From: Geodermatophilus sabuli
GTDB lineage: Bacteria > Actinomycetota > Actinomycetes > Mycobacteriales > Geodermatophilaceae
Reading direction: 5' to 3'
Length of the DNA stretch: 64,000 nucleotides
Assembly (NCBI RefSeq): GCF_900215145.1
Contig: NZ_OBDO01000008.1
Location: 1 to 64,000, forward strand
Below are positions 41,907-50,948 of the stretch, one piece after another (position 1 is the stretch's first letter; every line of letters begins with the position of its first letter). The notes beneath the pieces are model-generated. The model did not search any database. It was not told the DNA's origin and saw only the letters and a list, made by a program, of their open reading frames with translations. The translations under genes and the position numbers were made by a program.

Positions 41907-42808
41907 TGGGCTTCGCCGTCCCGGGTCCGGCGGGTCCGCCGCAGACCCTCGATCACGGTGGTAGGTACGCCGACGAGCCCCGGTGGAGCGCTCAGGCGTG
42001 GACGCAGGTCCTCCTGGGTCGCCCAGAAGGCGTCGAGCTGCTGGCTGATCGATGTTGTCGCCCCGACCGTCGCCGCGACGTCGGTCCGCAGGGCAACGGG
42101 TGGCGGCGAAGCCACGGTCGGCAGGTCCAACTGCGGCACCGCCATGGCCACGATTGCCGCCGTCGCCACCGGCGTGGCGCCATGCCGGTTTCGGCCGACG
42201 AGCTCGATTCTGCGGCTGTCATCGATGCGGACGAGCGCCTCGCCGCAGGCCGGGTACCCGCCGCGACCGTCGACCACGACGTCCCGAGCGTGCTCGAAGC
42301 ACCACGTGACACTCACGCTCGAACCGGGACGCACGATGGTGTGGCTGCCCGACAGAGCCCGCAGGACCGGTGCCCGTTCCTCCGGCGTCTCGACGTCCAC
42401 GGCCACGCCGTGCCTGCAGCTGACCAACTGCGGCTCGGCGTCGGATTCCGTCCCGGTCGCGTTCCGCTGCTGCGCGGCGGCCTCACGCCAGTCCCGGATC
42501 CAGCGGTCGGTCCAGGGCAGCTCGGGCGAGGCGTTTCCTCTTGTTTCCGCGCGTCCTGCGGAGCGAGCGGGACGGAAGGGACCCCCGGTCATCCGCCAAG
42601 CCCGTGCTCGCAGCCATGCGAGGAGGAGGAGAACAAAGAAGGACCAGAGGAAGATCTCGGCGAGGTCTCTCAGGAACCCAGCGACACGGTCGGCCTGAAG
42701 GTGTCCGCTCCACTCCGTGTTGTTGCTCAACGCCGCGAAGGCGCCGAGCAGCATCAGCAGCACCCAGCCGACGACGAGCGGATCACGACGCAGCGGTTCC
42801 CGGAACAT
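41903..42808 (-). CDS. Membrane protein with soluble beta-rich domain, partner of DUF4407
   Basis: 301 residues. Two N-terminal helices (VVGWVLLMLLGAFAAL near 12-27, LWSFFVLLLLAWLRA near 54-68), then a cytoplasmic region whose middle (TIVRPGSSVSVTWCFEHARD, VRIDDSRRIELVGRN) looks like an immunoglobulin-like sandwich, and a C-terminal segment with IVAMAVPQLDLPTV and a WATQEDLRPRL tail. No named family is recognised. Codons are less GC-biased than in the first 40 kb. It overlaps the DUF4407 gene by 4 nt, so the products probably work together. Confidence 0.7.
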   Translation of the reverse strand: MFREPLRRDPLVVGWVLLMLLGAFAALSNNTEWSGHLQADRVAGFLRDLAEIFLWSFFVLLLLAWLRARAWRMTGGPFRPARSAGRAETRGNASPELPWTDRWIRDWREAAAQQRNATGTESDAEPQLVSCRHGVAVDVETPEERAPVLRALSGSHTIVRPGSSVSVTWCFEHARDVVVDGRGGYPACGEALVRIDDSRRIELVGRNRHGATPVATAAIVAMAVPQLDLPTVASPPPVALRTDVAATVGATTSISQQLDAFWATQEDLRPRLSAPPGLVGVPTTVIEGLRRTRRTRDGEAQ

Positions 42809-42969
42809 GTCTCCCCCGATGCACGGGTCCAGCCCGTGCGCGTTGTCCGATGGGATCTACGGAACCCGATCGGCTCGCAGTCCTCTCGCTCTTGTTACCG
42901 GGGGCGACTCCCCGACGACACGGCTCCTCACCCGATGGGGCGAGGATGGGGCCGTTGACCTCAAGGACG

Positions 42970-43009
42970 ACTGAGGGCCTCCCGCCGGGATCGGCGAAAG
43001 GCCCTCAGT
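42970..43009. terminator. Hairpin downstream of the DUF4352-like gene
   Basis: ACTGAGGGCCT (42970-42980) pairs perfectly with AGGCCCTCAGT (42999-43009); 18-nt loop. It lies 12 nt beyond the end of the minus-strand gene at 43022. The rest of the 42809-43021 gap is the promoter region of the membrane operon. Confidence 0.7.
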
Positions 43010-43021
43010 GAGGCGTGGCGC

Positions 43022-43687
43022 TTACTGCAGGTTGACGGTCACGCCGCCCGAGAACATCGAGTCGTGCAGCTCGATCGAAGCCGGCGTCGTACCCGCAGGT
43101 ACGTCGAAGACGACCTTGCTGTTCAGCGTGTTGCCGGGGTTGATCTCCTCGTACAGCGACGAGGACTCCTCCAGGTAGATGGCGGCCTCGGTGTCGGCCG
43201 AGAACTCCTGGCCCTGTGCGTTGAACAGCTTGGCGTTGTCGCCGAAGAAGCTCTGCGCCTCGTCGCCGATGTTGGAGATGGTCAGGTCGACGACGCAGAA
43301 CTGGCCCTGGGCCTTGGTGTTCAGGAACTCGTTGCCGATCTGGGTGGTGCTGCAGTCGACGCCGTTGACGACGAAGTTGAAGTCGCCGTCGGCGGCGGGC
43401 TGGCCGATGCCCGGCACGTTGGCGGGCGCCTCGGCAGGCGCGTCAGCCGACGCCTCGGCGGGCGCGTCGGCCGCCGCACCGGCGCCGGCAGCACCGTCGG
43501 TGGAGGACGAGCTGTCGGTCGACGAGTCGCCGCCGCCCGACTGGGTGGCGATGACGATGACCACGATGACGGCGAGGATGAGGAACCAGGCCTTCTTGTA
43601 GAAGGGCTTCTTGGCCGGGGCCGGCTGCTGAGGGGTGTAGCCCTCGGGCATCTGCGGCGGACCGGCGGGCGCGTGGGTCTGGGACAT
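43022..43687 (-). CDS. DUF4352-like membrane-anchored protein
   Basis: 221 residues: proline-rich N-terminus, KKPFYKKAW then one helix (FLILAVIVVIVIATQ, about 34-48), a Ser/Thr/Ala-rich linker with AEAxADAPAEA repeats, and an outer beta domain (FNFVVNGVDC, FCVVDLTISNIGDEAQSFF, NPGNTLNSKVVFDVPAG) typical of DUF4352/telokin-like domains. Two cysteines could form a disulfide. Probably an envelope-associated protein of unknown role. Confidence 0.82.
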   Translation of the reverse strand: MSQTHAPAGPPQMPEGYTPQQPAPAKKPFYKKAWFLILAVIVVIVIATQSGGGDSSTDSSSSTDGAAGAGAAADAPAEASADAPAEAPANVPGIGQPAADGDFNFVVNGVDCSTTQIGNEFLNTKAQGQFCVVDLTISNIGDEAQSFFGDNAKLFNAQGQEFSADTEAAIYLEESSSLYEEINPGNTLNSKVVFDVPAGTTPASIELHDSMFSGGVTVNLQ

Positions 43688-44324
43688 GGACTCCCCCGGA
43701 GTGGGCGGTGATCGAGGCGCCGGTGCCGTGACCGCGGCAGCGGTCATGCCTCCGTGAGCTCCTCGGGTTGGCTGCTGGACCGTGACACGCCGACGTCCCG
43801 AAACTGGGCAGGCCGGATCCGACACCGTCCCGGTAGACACGTCCCGCCACAGGGGGTTGCCCGTGCCCCAGCGGGCGCCACCCACCTCCGCTGAGCGCAC
43901 AAGACGCAGGGATTCCGCATCGGCGCGGCAGGTGCCCCGACTCCGGTTCATCGGCGACCTCCCACCGTCCGACGCCCCTGCACTGGGAGTCCTCCTTGCC
44001 CTCCGTCGCCGAGACACGCGAGTCGTTCAACGACACAACAGCGGTTGCCATCGCCGCATCCATCGACAATCGGCTCGCGCCCGAGAAGAGCCGATCCGAT
44101 CGCTTTGCCTGCTTTGGCGATGACACGACGCTGCTGATCGTGGGCGGGGAGCAGGAACGCGCCACACGGAACTCGCTCTCGCCTACGGCGTGGCCTGAGC
44201 CGGGTCGCGGCCCCGATCGGTTCGTCGCCTCCACCGCACCGTCTTCGACGACCCGGCGACCACATCGACCGAGTACTGCACTCGCTACGGGCAGCCCGCT
44301 GCCCCCCACCCTCGAGGAGACCGC
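43688..44324. other. 637-bp stretch without a supportable gene
   Basis: The base composition and codon endings in all frames are mixed. A frame at 43996-44328 (110 codons, TTG start) ends in an ATGA overlap with the DUF6308 gene; its first half (ESFNDTTAVAIAASIDNRL, FGDDTTLLIVGG) could be a remnant, while its second half is Ser/Thr/Pro/Arg-rich and looks non-coding. I treat the region as intergenic with possible gene debris plus the promoters of both flanking genes. Confidence 0.5.
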
Positions 44325-44993
44325 ATGACCTACCGCCTGCCCCAGGCCCTGCAGACGCCCGACGACACCCAGGCGCTGGAGTACCTGCGCACGTACTACG
44401 GGCGGAACGGAGGTCGCGCCTACACCGGCTCCTACTTCGACGACTGGGGCGGCGAGCAGGACCCGGACCGCTTCACCGCAGAGGACGTCGTCGCGGTCAC
44501 GTTCCTCTCCGTCGTCGTCCCACCGATGGCCGCCCACCGGCTGCTGGTCGAGGAGGCGGAGCTGTTCACCGGACTGCTCAAGGAGCTCGGACCGGACCGC
44601 GACCTCGTCGACGAGGACCAGACCATCGACCCCGACTGGCCGGGGCGCCGACTCAACCGCGCGCTCCAGGATCGGCTCGTGGGAGTGGGCCCCACCATCG
44701 CCAGCAAGCTCTGCGCCCGCAAGCGGCCGCGGATGATCCCGATCTACGATTCGGTCGTGCGGGACGTGACCGACGCGCGGCTCGCCCAGTGGGAGCCACT
44801 CCGCAACGAGCTGCGCGCCGGCGACGGTGCGCTGCACGAGCGCCTGCTGCGTCTCCGCGACGAGGTCGGCCTGGATGAGCGGATCTCGGCGATCCGCGTC
44901 TACGACGTCATCACTTGGATGGAGGGCAAGCAGCGGAACCTGCGGCCCACCGAACCCGACGAGCAGCCCGGCGCCGCTCTGCCTGAGGAGTGA
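44325..44993 (+). CDS. DUF6308-family protein
   Basis: 222 residues. EYLRTYYGRNGGRAYTGSYF, VAVTFLSVVVPP, DRLVGVGPTIASKLCARKRP and IPIYDSVVRDV give the pattern of this actinobacterial family. The VGPTIASKLCARKRP part resembles a helix-hairpin-helix DNA-binding element, so a DNA-related role is possible, but no catalytic site is evident. It is encoded just after the empty stretch and before a convergent operon. Confidence 0.75.
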   Translation: MTYRLPQALQTPDDTQALEYLRTYYGRNGGRAYTGSYFDDWGGEQDPDRFTAEDVVAVTFLSVVVPPMAAHRLLVEEAELFTGLLKELGPDRDLVDEDQTIDPDWPGRRLNRALQDRLVGVGPTIASKLCARKRPRMIPIYDSVVRDVTDARLAQWEPLRNELRAGDGALHERLLRLRDEVGLDERISAIRVYDVITWMEGKQRNLRPTEPDEQPGAALPEE

Positions 44994-45085
44994 GCCCTGA
45001 GGTCGCTGCCCACAGGAGCGGGGCCGTGACCACTGACGAATCGGGCCGCGGGGCGGTCGGCGGGCGCCGCCGACCACCCCGCGAG

Positions 45086-46360
45086 TCACTCCACGGGGCG
45101 GCTCTCCTCCGGCTCCGTCTCACGTCGGTTCGCCGTCCCGCGTCGCTCGGTGAACGCACTTCTTGTCGCCTCGCCGACAGAGCGCAGACCGGTGAAGGTG
45201 GCCACCAGGGCGTCCTGCCCGAGGGTGGCGGTGCTCGACGCCACCTCCTTCGTCCGCGAGCCCAGCTCGCGGGCCGCCTCGACGACCGTGGGGACGGAGG
45301 GGTCCGCCCATCCCTCGATCTGCAGGCGGCGCGCTTCTGCGAAGGCGGTGACGTCCACGTGCAGCGAGGCGGCGTGACGACGCAGCCGCCGCGCGGTGAC
45401 GCGGTGGTGCGTCTCGAGCGGCTTCAACGCTGCGGTGTCCGAGAGCGTTGCCGCCAGGTCGTCCAGCAGCTGCCGGTCGGCGGCGGCGTCCTCACGGAGT
45501 TGCTTGAGCGCGTCCCGCCTCGCCTGCTGGTGCAGCCCGGCCTCCGTGACCCGGATGCGCTCCAGCCGCAGCTGCTGCCAGAGGTACAACGCGTCCTCGG
45601 CCACGAGGAGCAGCTGGAGGATCTCCCCCAGCCGGTTCTGTTCCACCGCGGACGCCAGATCGCGGGCCCGTGTGGAGGCCTTGGCCGAGACATCGAAGTC
45701 CTGGAGCGTTTTCGTGGCGTACCGGCGCAGCCGATCCGTGGCCACCTCCAGCTCCGGCCCGAGCGGCGCCACAGCATCCCAATCGGCGGCGCTCAGCTGG
45801 CCAGTCTCGTCCAGCGTGTCGACGATGCGACGAAGTGCGCGATGGCGACCCATGACGTCGCCGGCGTTCTGCGCCTCTGCCAGGGCAAGGAGCTGCGAGA
45901 CCTTGCCCTCGACGCGCTCGACCGCCCGCGCGACATCGGCGATGGCTGCCCGGAGAGCCAGGTTCGCCGTGAGGTTCTGGATCGCGAGTGCCTGCTCGGG
46001 TCCCAGCGAGACGCTCTGCCACTGCAGCTGCCCCGCGAACTGCCCACCTTCCCCCCGGACCGCCATCCGGAAGAAGCCCGGGTCGCCCGGGATCAGGTCG
46101 TGGTGCCGCAGCAGATCGAGGCTCTCCGGGGAGAACCGGAGTGCCTCTCCCGCAGTGGCTCCCACGGCGCTCAACGACGCTGCGACCGAGGCGGCATCGC
46201 TCAGCTGCTGCCGATGCATCGACGGGTCCACGCCCACAGCGGAGCAGGTCTGCCGCAGTCTCGCGGTGAAGGCGTCGACGGCCGAGGGCTCGCCCAGCAC
46301 GACCAGCTGGTCGTCGTCACTGACCATCGCCAGCTCGGCGTCGGGTACTTCCGGGGTCAT
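45086..46360 (-). CDS. Hypothetical coiled-coil protein (424 aa)
   Basis: Not recognised by name. Residues 1-60 are a small alpha/beta unit (LAMVSDDDQLVVLGEPSAVDAF), which resembles nucleotide- or ligand-sensing starts. From about 110 the chain is nearly all helical (ALAIQNLTANLALRAAIADVA, VERVEGKVSQLLAL, DDLAATLSDTAAL) with heptad-like spacing. The end (ATLGQDALVATFTGLRSVG) is weakly hydrophobic and could touch a membrane. ATG at 46360 overlaps a short upstream ORF (ATGA), so it seems to be the third frame of a coupled operon with the EEP remnant. Confidence 0.65.
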   Translation of the reverse strand: MTPEVPDAELAMVSDDDQLVVLGEPSAVDAFTARLRQTCSAVGVDPSMHRQQLSDAASVAASLSAVGATAGEALRFSPESLDLLRHHDLIPGDPGFFRMAVRGEGGQFAGQLQWQSVSLGPEQALAIQNLTANLALRAAIADVARAVERVEGKVSQLLALAEAQNAGDVMGRHRALRRIVDTLDETGQLSAADWDAVAPLGPELEVATDRLRRYATKTLQDFDVSAKASTRARDLASAVEQNRLGEILQLLLVAEDALYLWQQLRLERIRVTEAGLHQQARRDALKQLREDAAADRQLLDDLAATLSDTAALKPLETHHRVTARRLRRHAASLHVDVTAFAEARRLQIEGWADPSVPTVVEAARELGSRTKEVASSTATLGQDALVATFTGLRSVGEATRSAFTERRGTANRRETEPEESRPVE

Positions 46361-46569
46361 GCCACGTTCTCCGTTGCTGTCATGGGCTCCGGGTCACGGT
46401 AAGTGGCCGGACAGGAGGTGGCGCGGCGCTGCTCCACGAACCACTGCACCGAGTCCTCGCCAACACCGCTTGCCCGGCGCCCCCTCGTACCGAGCGCGAA
46501 CGACGTCGGAGTACGGCACGCCCAGCAGATCGGCCAGGGCACGCCACCGACAGAGTTGAGGGCTGTCAC
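46357..46569 (-). CDS. Uncertain small coupled ORF (70 aa), possibly frame-damaged
   Basis: GTG start in a GTGA overlap with the EEP gene's stop, and stop in an ATGA overlap with the next gene. Such double coupling suggests a real operon member. Its last part (GEDSVQWFVEQRR) looks natural. The first half (WPICWACRTPTSFALGTRG) has an odd Cys/Trp content, while the alternative frame there reads ALADLLGVPYSDVVRARYEGAPGK, which looks more protein-like. Two compensating indels or a sequencing problem are possible. No function. Confidence 0.3.
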   Translation of the reverse strand: MTALNSVGGVPWPICWACRTPTSFALGTRGRRASGVGEDSVQWFVEQRRATSCPATYRDPEPMTATENVA

Positions 46570-47321
46570 GAACCCGTTGGGATCGTGACCCGCACCTCGG
46601 CGGTGTATGCCGCGTGGTCGCTGAGCTGCCCGCCGCCCCAGCCGGGTCGATGGACGGCAGCAACCGAGTCGACGACGACGAGGTCACGGCTGACGGCAAG
46701 ATGGTCGATCGCGTGTGAGTCAGCGTTGAGATGCTGCGCCTGCTCGGTCATCGCCACGAGACCGAGTCTGTCGAACGCCGAGCGCAAGGCGGTCGCCCCA
46801 CCGACGGTCGCACCCCAGAAGGGTCGGGTGAGCTGCTGGTTGAAGTCACCGCCCCAGATCAGCGGCTCCCCGGGCAGCCGTTCGGCTCCGATCCGGGCGA
46901 CATGGTGATCGAGGACGTAGCGGAACTGTGCAGCCTGGCTGACGGGCAGCCCAGGCCAGTACTCGCCGGCACCCCGCCACGGAAGGACAGAGCAGGCCAC
47001 CAGGACGGACGAGGGTCGAGCACCGCCGACCTCGAGGCGCGTGAGGGCCAATCCCTCCTCAGCCGCGTGCTCCAAGGTCGGGCGCTCACGCAGTCCGCCC
47101 AGCGGCAGTGCGGTCTCGATACCTGCCCACCGCTTCTCCTTGTTGTCGATCCCGCGCGGCGGGGCGACGACGAGGCGTCCACCACGAGGGTCCCAGTCCC
47201 GGCGCACCTCGGTGAGGAGCCAGATGTCGACGTCCTGAGCATCCATCCAGGCGGCGATGGCCTGCCCCCTCTCGGAAGCCGAGGTGGGGCAGAGCTTCAG
47301 GGTTCAGGTGCCGATGCGCAT
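46566..47321 (-). pseudogene. Endonuclease/exonuclease/phosphatase (EEP) family gene with nonsense codon near the start
   Basis: From ATG 47321 the frame reads MRIGT, then TGA (47304-47306), then TLKLC and 240 further codons with EEP motifs: VDIWLLTEVR (catalytic Glu), WGGDFNQQL (Asp/Asn) and QLSDHAAY (Asp-His). In the family the start is GTWNL, so TGA-ACC replaces TGG-AAC and also removes the metal-site Asn. The bases GGTTCA where GTTCCA is expected (plus strand) could be two substitutions or a paired insertion and deletion. An internal ATG at 47246 could give a 226-residue product without that strand. Probably inactive. Confidence 0.7.
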
Positions 47322-47502
47322 GGTGCTCCTCGTTCGTCGGTCGACACGGTTCGCTTTCGTGAGTCGCCGGTGGTTCAGGAGCGCAGCCGGCGGACACTGT
47401 GATCCGCGGCCGACGGCGAGGAGTTCCAACACGCCGTCGACCCGGAACGACGGACCCTCCCGTACCCCGGCAGCGACTGAATGGGGCAGCGAAGACTCTT
47501 CG

Positions 47503-50500
47503 TCATCGGATGACGGTCGCCATCTCGACGAGCCGGCAGAGGGCGTTGACCTGACGCAATTGCTCCGGCGTCCGCACGGCTGCGTCCAGCAGCTGCTCGC
47601 TCATCACGACGACGGCCAGCGCCTTGGCGCGGGACACCGCCACGTTGAGCCGGTGCAGGTCGTAGAGGAACGAGACGCCCCGGGGCGCGTCCTCGGCCGA
47701 CGTCGACGTCATCGAATACACGACGACCGGCGCCTCCTGGCCCTGGAACTTGTCCACGGTGCCGACCCGCGCGCCGTCGGGCAGCAGGCTCCGGATACGG
47801 GCGACCTGGTTGTTGTACGGCGCCACCACCAGCACGTCGTCCGCGCCGATGACCGACCGCTCCCCCGCCGCGTCGACCCAGCCGACGCCCTGCAGCGACC
47901 GCCACAACTCGGCCACCGCACGAGCCTCGTCGTCCGACGCAGCGGCGGCCGCGCGAGTGTGCTCCACGAACCGGACCGCCAGCCCACTGGCCCAGCCGTC
48001 CACCGCGATCCGCTCGCGATCGGCCGCCGACTCCAGCCGGCCCTCGTACGCGAGGTCCGACACGAACGCGGTCAGCGCCGGGTGCATCCGGTAGGTCCGG
48101 TCCAGGAAGACGCCGCGGTCCTCCGGCACGGTCGGGTGCCCCTCGAGCAGGTGCTCCAGCGCCGAGAGCCCCGACTCCCCCGGGTGTACGGCCTGCGTCG
48201 GCTGCGCCAGCTGCTGCGGGTCGCCAAGGAGAACCAGTGAACGAGCCGACCGGGCGACGGCGACCGCGTTGGCCAGCGAGAACTGCCCCGCCTCGTCGAT
48301 CACCAGCACGTCGACCGCCTCGGCGAGGTCCTCCCGGCACCAGAACCACGACGTCCCGCCGACCAGCGACGCCGACCCGTCGAGCAGCCGGCCGGCCACC
48401 TCGCCGGAATCGCGAGACCACTCGACCCCCGGCGCCCCGCAGGCCTGGTGCTCCTCGCACTTCTGCAGCGCCGGCCGGCCCACGGCCTGCAGCACGTTGC
48501 CGATCACCGCGTGGGACTGCGCCGTGACGCCGACCTTCTTGCCGGCGTCGAGCAGCGCGCGGATCAGCCGCGACGCCGCCCGTGTCTTGCCGCTGCCAGG
48601 CGGCCCCTGGACGGCGAGCACCTGCCCGTCCAGCTCCAGCCCGAGCCGGACGACGGCGTCCCCGGCCTCCTCCCCCGGCAGCCGCCGGCAGTCGGCCGGG
48701 ACAACGCGGTCGAGCAGCGCCTGTCCGAGACACGGCCGGCCGGCGAGGACGGCGTCCGCCGTGGCGACGATCGCCGCACGCATCTGCTTGTCGTCGAGCG
48801 GTCCCTCAGGGCCGAGCCCGCGGACGGCGCCCGGCTGCTTCGTGCTCTTGACGACGATCCGCCCGCCGACGGCGTCGAGCGCCCGCACCTCGCCGATGCG
48901 CGTCCGGGTGTCGACGTCGAAGGCCGGCTTGCCGACCGAGAGCTTGGCGTCCTGCGGCGGGAAGGTGAGCTCGTAGAGCTTGCTGCGCTTCTCGGTGCCG
49001 ATCTCGACGGCGGCGGAGAGCCCGCCGAGCGCGGTGCGGTCCTCGACGAGCTGCTCGTCCTCCAGGTCACCGCGGCTGAAGAACTCCCACCAGCCGGGCC
49101 GGGCCTCGCGGCGGTGCCACTGCACGAGGTCGCCGAGCAGGTCGTGGCCCTTGGTCTGCAGCTGCTCGACCAGCGCCAGCTCCGCGACCTCGGCGTCCGA
49201 CCGCGGCTTCGGCGCGTCGATCTCGGACAGCAGCGGGCGCGGCAGCTCGCCGTGCTCGGCCTCCAGCTCGGCCCGCTGGCTCTCCAGCCAGTCGTGCAGC
49301 TCGCGGGTGGAGTCGACGTCGTCGCGGTTGTAGTCGTGGATGGCCTGCAGGCGGGCCGGGTCGCGGTCGATCAGCCACTTCTCGTACTCGACGACGCTGG
49401 ACATCGCGTCGGCGACGTCGCCGGTGTGCTCGCGCCCGTAGAAGGCCTCGACCTTCTTGATCGAGTAGGATTCCTTGCTGATCCGCATCGACTGGCGGAC
49501 GACGGGATACAGGTCGACGAACCGCTCGGCGCGCAGCAGCTGGTCGAGCTCGGCCTCGCGGACGCCGTACCGGCCGGTGAGCCGCTTGAGCGCGCTGACC
49601 TCGTAGGCGGCGTAGTGGTAGACGTGCATGCTGGGATCGCCGCGCCAGGCGTCGACGATATGGTCGATCAGCTCCTCGACCATGCGGCGCTCCTCGGCGG
49701 CATCGTGCGCCCAGAGGGCGGTGAAGCGGTCCTCCCGGTCGCCGAGGCCGGCGAGGTACTCCAGGCCCTGGCCGTCGCCGGAGAGCGGGTCGCCCTCGAA
49801 GTCGAGGTAGAGGTCGCCGGGGCTGGGCGCGGGGAGTCGCAGCAGTCCCTGGGCCTGCTGCGGTGTGAGCAGGGTGCGGGTGGGCGCTCCGGCCTGCCGG
49901 CCGCGGAGCTGCTCGCGGGCCTGGTCGCGCAGCCGCTCGCGGGTGCCCCGAGTGATGCCGGTGGCCCTGAGGGTGTCGTCGTCGGCCGCGGCGAGCTGCT
50001 CGAGGGTGGTGACGCCGACGCCGTTGAGCGCCGCCCGGTGGTCGCGGCGCATGCCGGCGACGAGGCTGAGGTCGTCGCTGGTGCGCAGCTCGTCCTCGCA
50101 CCGCGCCTTCCAGCTGCACTGACCGCAGTGCGCGACCGGGACGGGTGCGGTCTCCCCCGGGTCCGCGACGAAGCCCTCCAGCCGGGCACGGGCGCGGCGG
50201 GCGTAGGCGGCGACGTCGACCAGCCGCCAGGGTCGGGACTCGCCGTCGCCGGTGACGACGCAGATGCGCTCGGGCGTGCGGCCCTGGAGGGTGGCGAGCC
50301 GGTCGGCGTAGGTGGCCATCTGCAGCAGCGCCGGCACCTTGATGCGGCGGGCGAGCTTCGCGTCGGCGACCTCGTAGGACCAGTCGCCGAGATCCGACGG
50401 GGTGTCCGCCTTCAGGAGGAAGTCGGCCTGCCCGCCCCACGTGCCGTCGAACAGGTACGCCTGGTGGATGACGTCGACGCCGGCGCGCATCGCCTGGCGT

Positions 50501-50751
50501 GTGGCTGCCTCGCTGCGGCTGTCCCGCAACCGGACGACGTCGAGGCCCTGCTCCTCCAGCGACTCCAGGTAGCGGAGCTCGTGGGCGATGCCGAGGTCGG
50601 CGACGAGCACGGTCTGGTCGCTCACGCCCTCGGCCAGTGGCTGCACGTCACCGCCGGCCACCGCGACGTTGAGCGCGGTGAGGTGGTGGCACTCCTGGTG
50701 CCGGGTCAGGTCACTGGGGCTGAGGACCAGCCGCCCGTCGACGCGGTACAC
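47503..50751 (-). CDS. TM0106-family RecB-like nuclease fused to SF1 helicase
   Basis: 1082 residues. N-terminal RecB-like nuclease (about 1-230: GQADFLLKAD, YEVADAKLAR, LQMATYADRL) ends in a cysteine cluster (CGQCSWKARC with an earlier Cys), as in iron-sulfur or zinc RecB-type nucleases. A middle RNase H-like domain (about 310-480; LYLDFEGDPL, YNRDDVDST) follows. The rest is a Dna2/Upf1-like SF1 helicase: GPPGSGKT near 717, DEAG near 815, GDPQQLAQP near 838, and NVAVSRAKAL near the end. GTG start. Proteins with this layout are widespread; some lie in defence islands, but a repair role is equally possible. Confidence 0.87.
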   Translation of the reverse strand: MYRVDGRLVLSPSDLTRHQECHHLTALNVAVAGGDVQPLAEGVSDQTVLVADLGIAHELRYLESLEEQGLDVVRLRDSRSEAATRQAMRAGVDVIHQAYLFDGTWGGQADFLLKADTPSDLGDWSYEVADAKLARRIKVPALLQMATYADRLATLQGRTPERICVVTGDGESRPWRLVDVAAYARRARARLEGFVADPGETAPVPVAHCGQCSWKARCEDELRTSDDLSLVAGMRRDHRAALNGVGVTTLEQLAAADDDTLRATGITRGTRERLRDQAREQLRGRQAGAPTRTLLTPQQAQGLLRLPAPSPGDLYLDFEGDPLSGDGQGLEYLAGLGDREDRFTALWAHDAAEERRMVEELIDHIVDAWRGDPSMHVYHYAAYEVSALKRLTGRYGVREAELDQLLRAERFVDLYPVVRQSMRISKESYSIKKVEAFYGREHTGDVADAMSSVVEYEKWLIDRDPARLQAIHDYNRDDVDSTRELHDWLESQRAELEAEHGELPRPLLSEIDAPKPRSDAEVAELALVEQLQTKGHDLLGDLVQWHRREARPGWWEFFSRGDLEDEQLVEDRTALGGLSAAVEIGTEKRSKLYELTFPPQDAKLSVGKPAFDVDTRTRIGEVRALDAVGGRIVVKSTKQPGAVRGLGPEGPLDDKQMRAAIVATADAVLAGRPCLGQALLDRVVPADCRRLPGEEAGDAVVRLGLELDGQVLAVQGPPGSGKTRAASRLIRALLDAGKKVGVTAQSHAVIGNVLQAVGRPALQKCEEHQACGAPGVEWSRDSGEVAGRLLDGSASLVGGTSWFWCREDLAEAVDVLVIDEAGQFSLANAVAVARSARSLVLLGDPQQLAQPTQAVHPGESGLSALEHLLEGHPTVPEDRGVFLDRTYRMHPALTAFVSDLAYEGRLESAADRERIAVDGWASGLAVRFVEHTRAAAAASDDEARAVAELWRSLQGVGWVDAAGERSVIGADDVLVVAPYNNQVARIRSLLPDGARVGTVDKFQGQEAPVVVYSMTSTSAEDAPRGVSFLYDLHRLNVAVSRAKALAVVVMSEQLLDAAVRTPEQLRQVNALCRLVEMATVIR

Positions 50752-50948
50752 GGCGTCAGCCCTCCGTCGTGCGGACGACGGCGGGCAGGGATGAGTGCGG
50801 CAACGTTCCCCCGTGGTGCTGAATGCAGAACCTCAGGAGGCTGTCACGGACGGCGCCGTCCCTGAACTTCCCGCGCCGTCGCGGTGCTGCTCCGACGCGG
50901 GTCTGTGATCGGGCCGGGGGTCCAGCGGCACGGCTCGCGGTGAACGGG

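Noticed and set aside
43996-44328. 110-codon frame ending in an ATGA overlap with the DUF6308 gene
   Set aside because: Mixed codon endings and a low-complexity second half; kept only as a remark in the intergenic entry.
48448-50865. 805-codon plus-strand frame
   Set aside because: Antisense of the TM0106 nuclease-helicase gene, which has all its motifs on the minus strand.
50756-50880. Short minus-strand frame ending in AVVRTTEG just before the nuclease-helicase start
   Set aside because: The last 35 codons look slightly protein-like, but there is no start, RBS or family match; at most a remnant.
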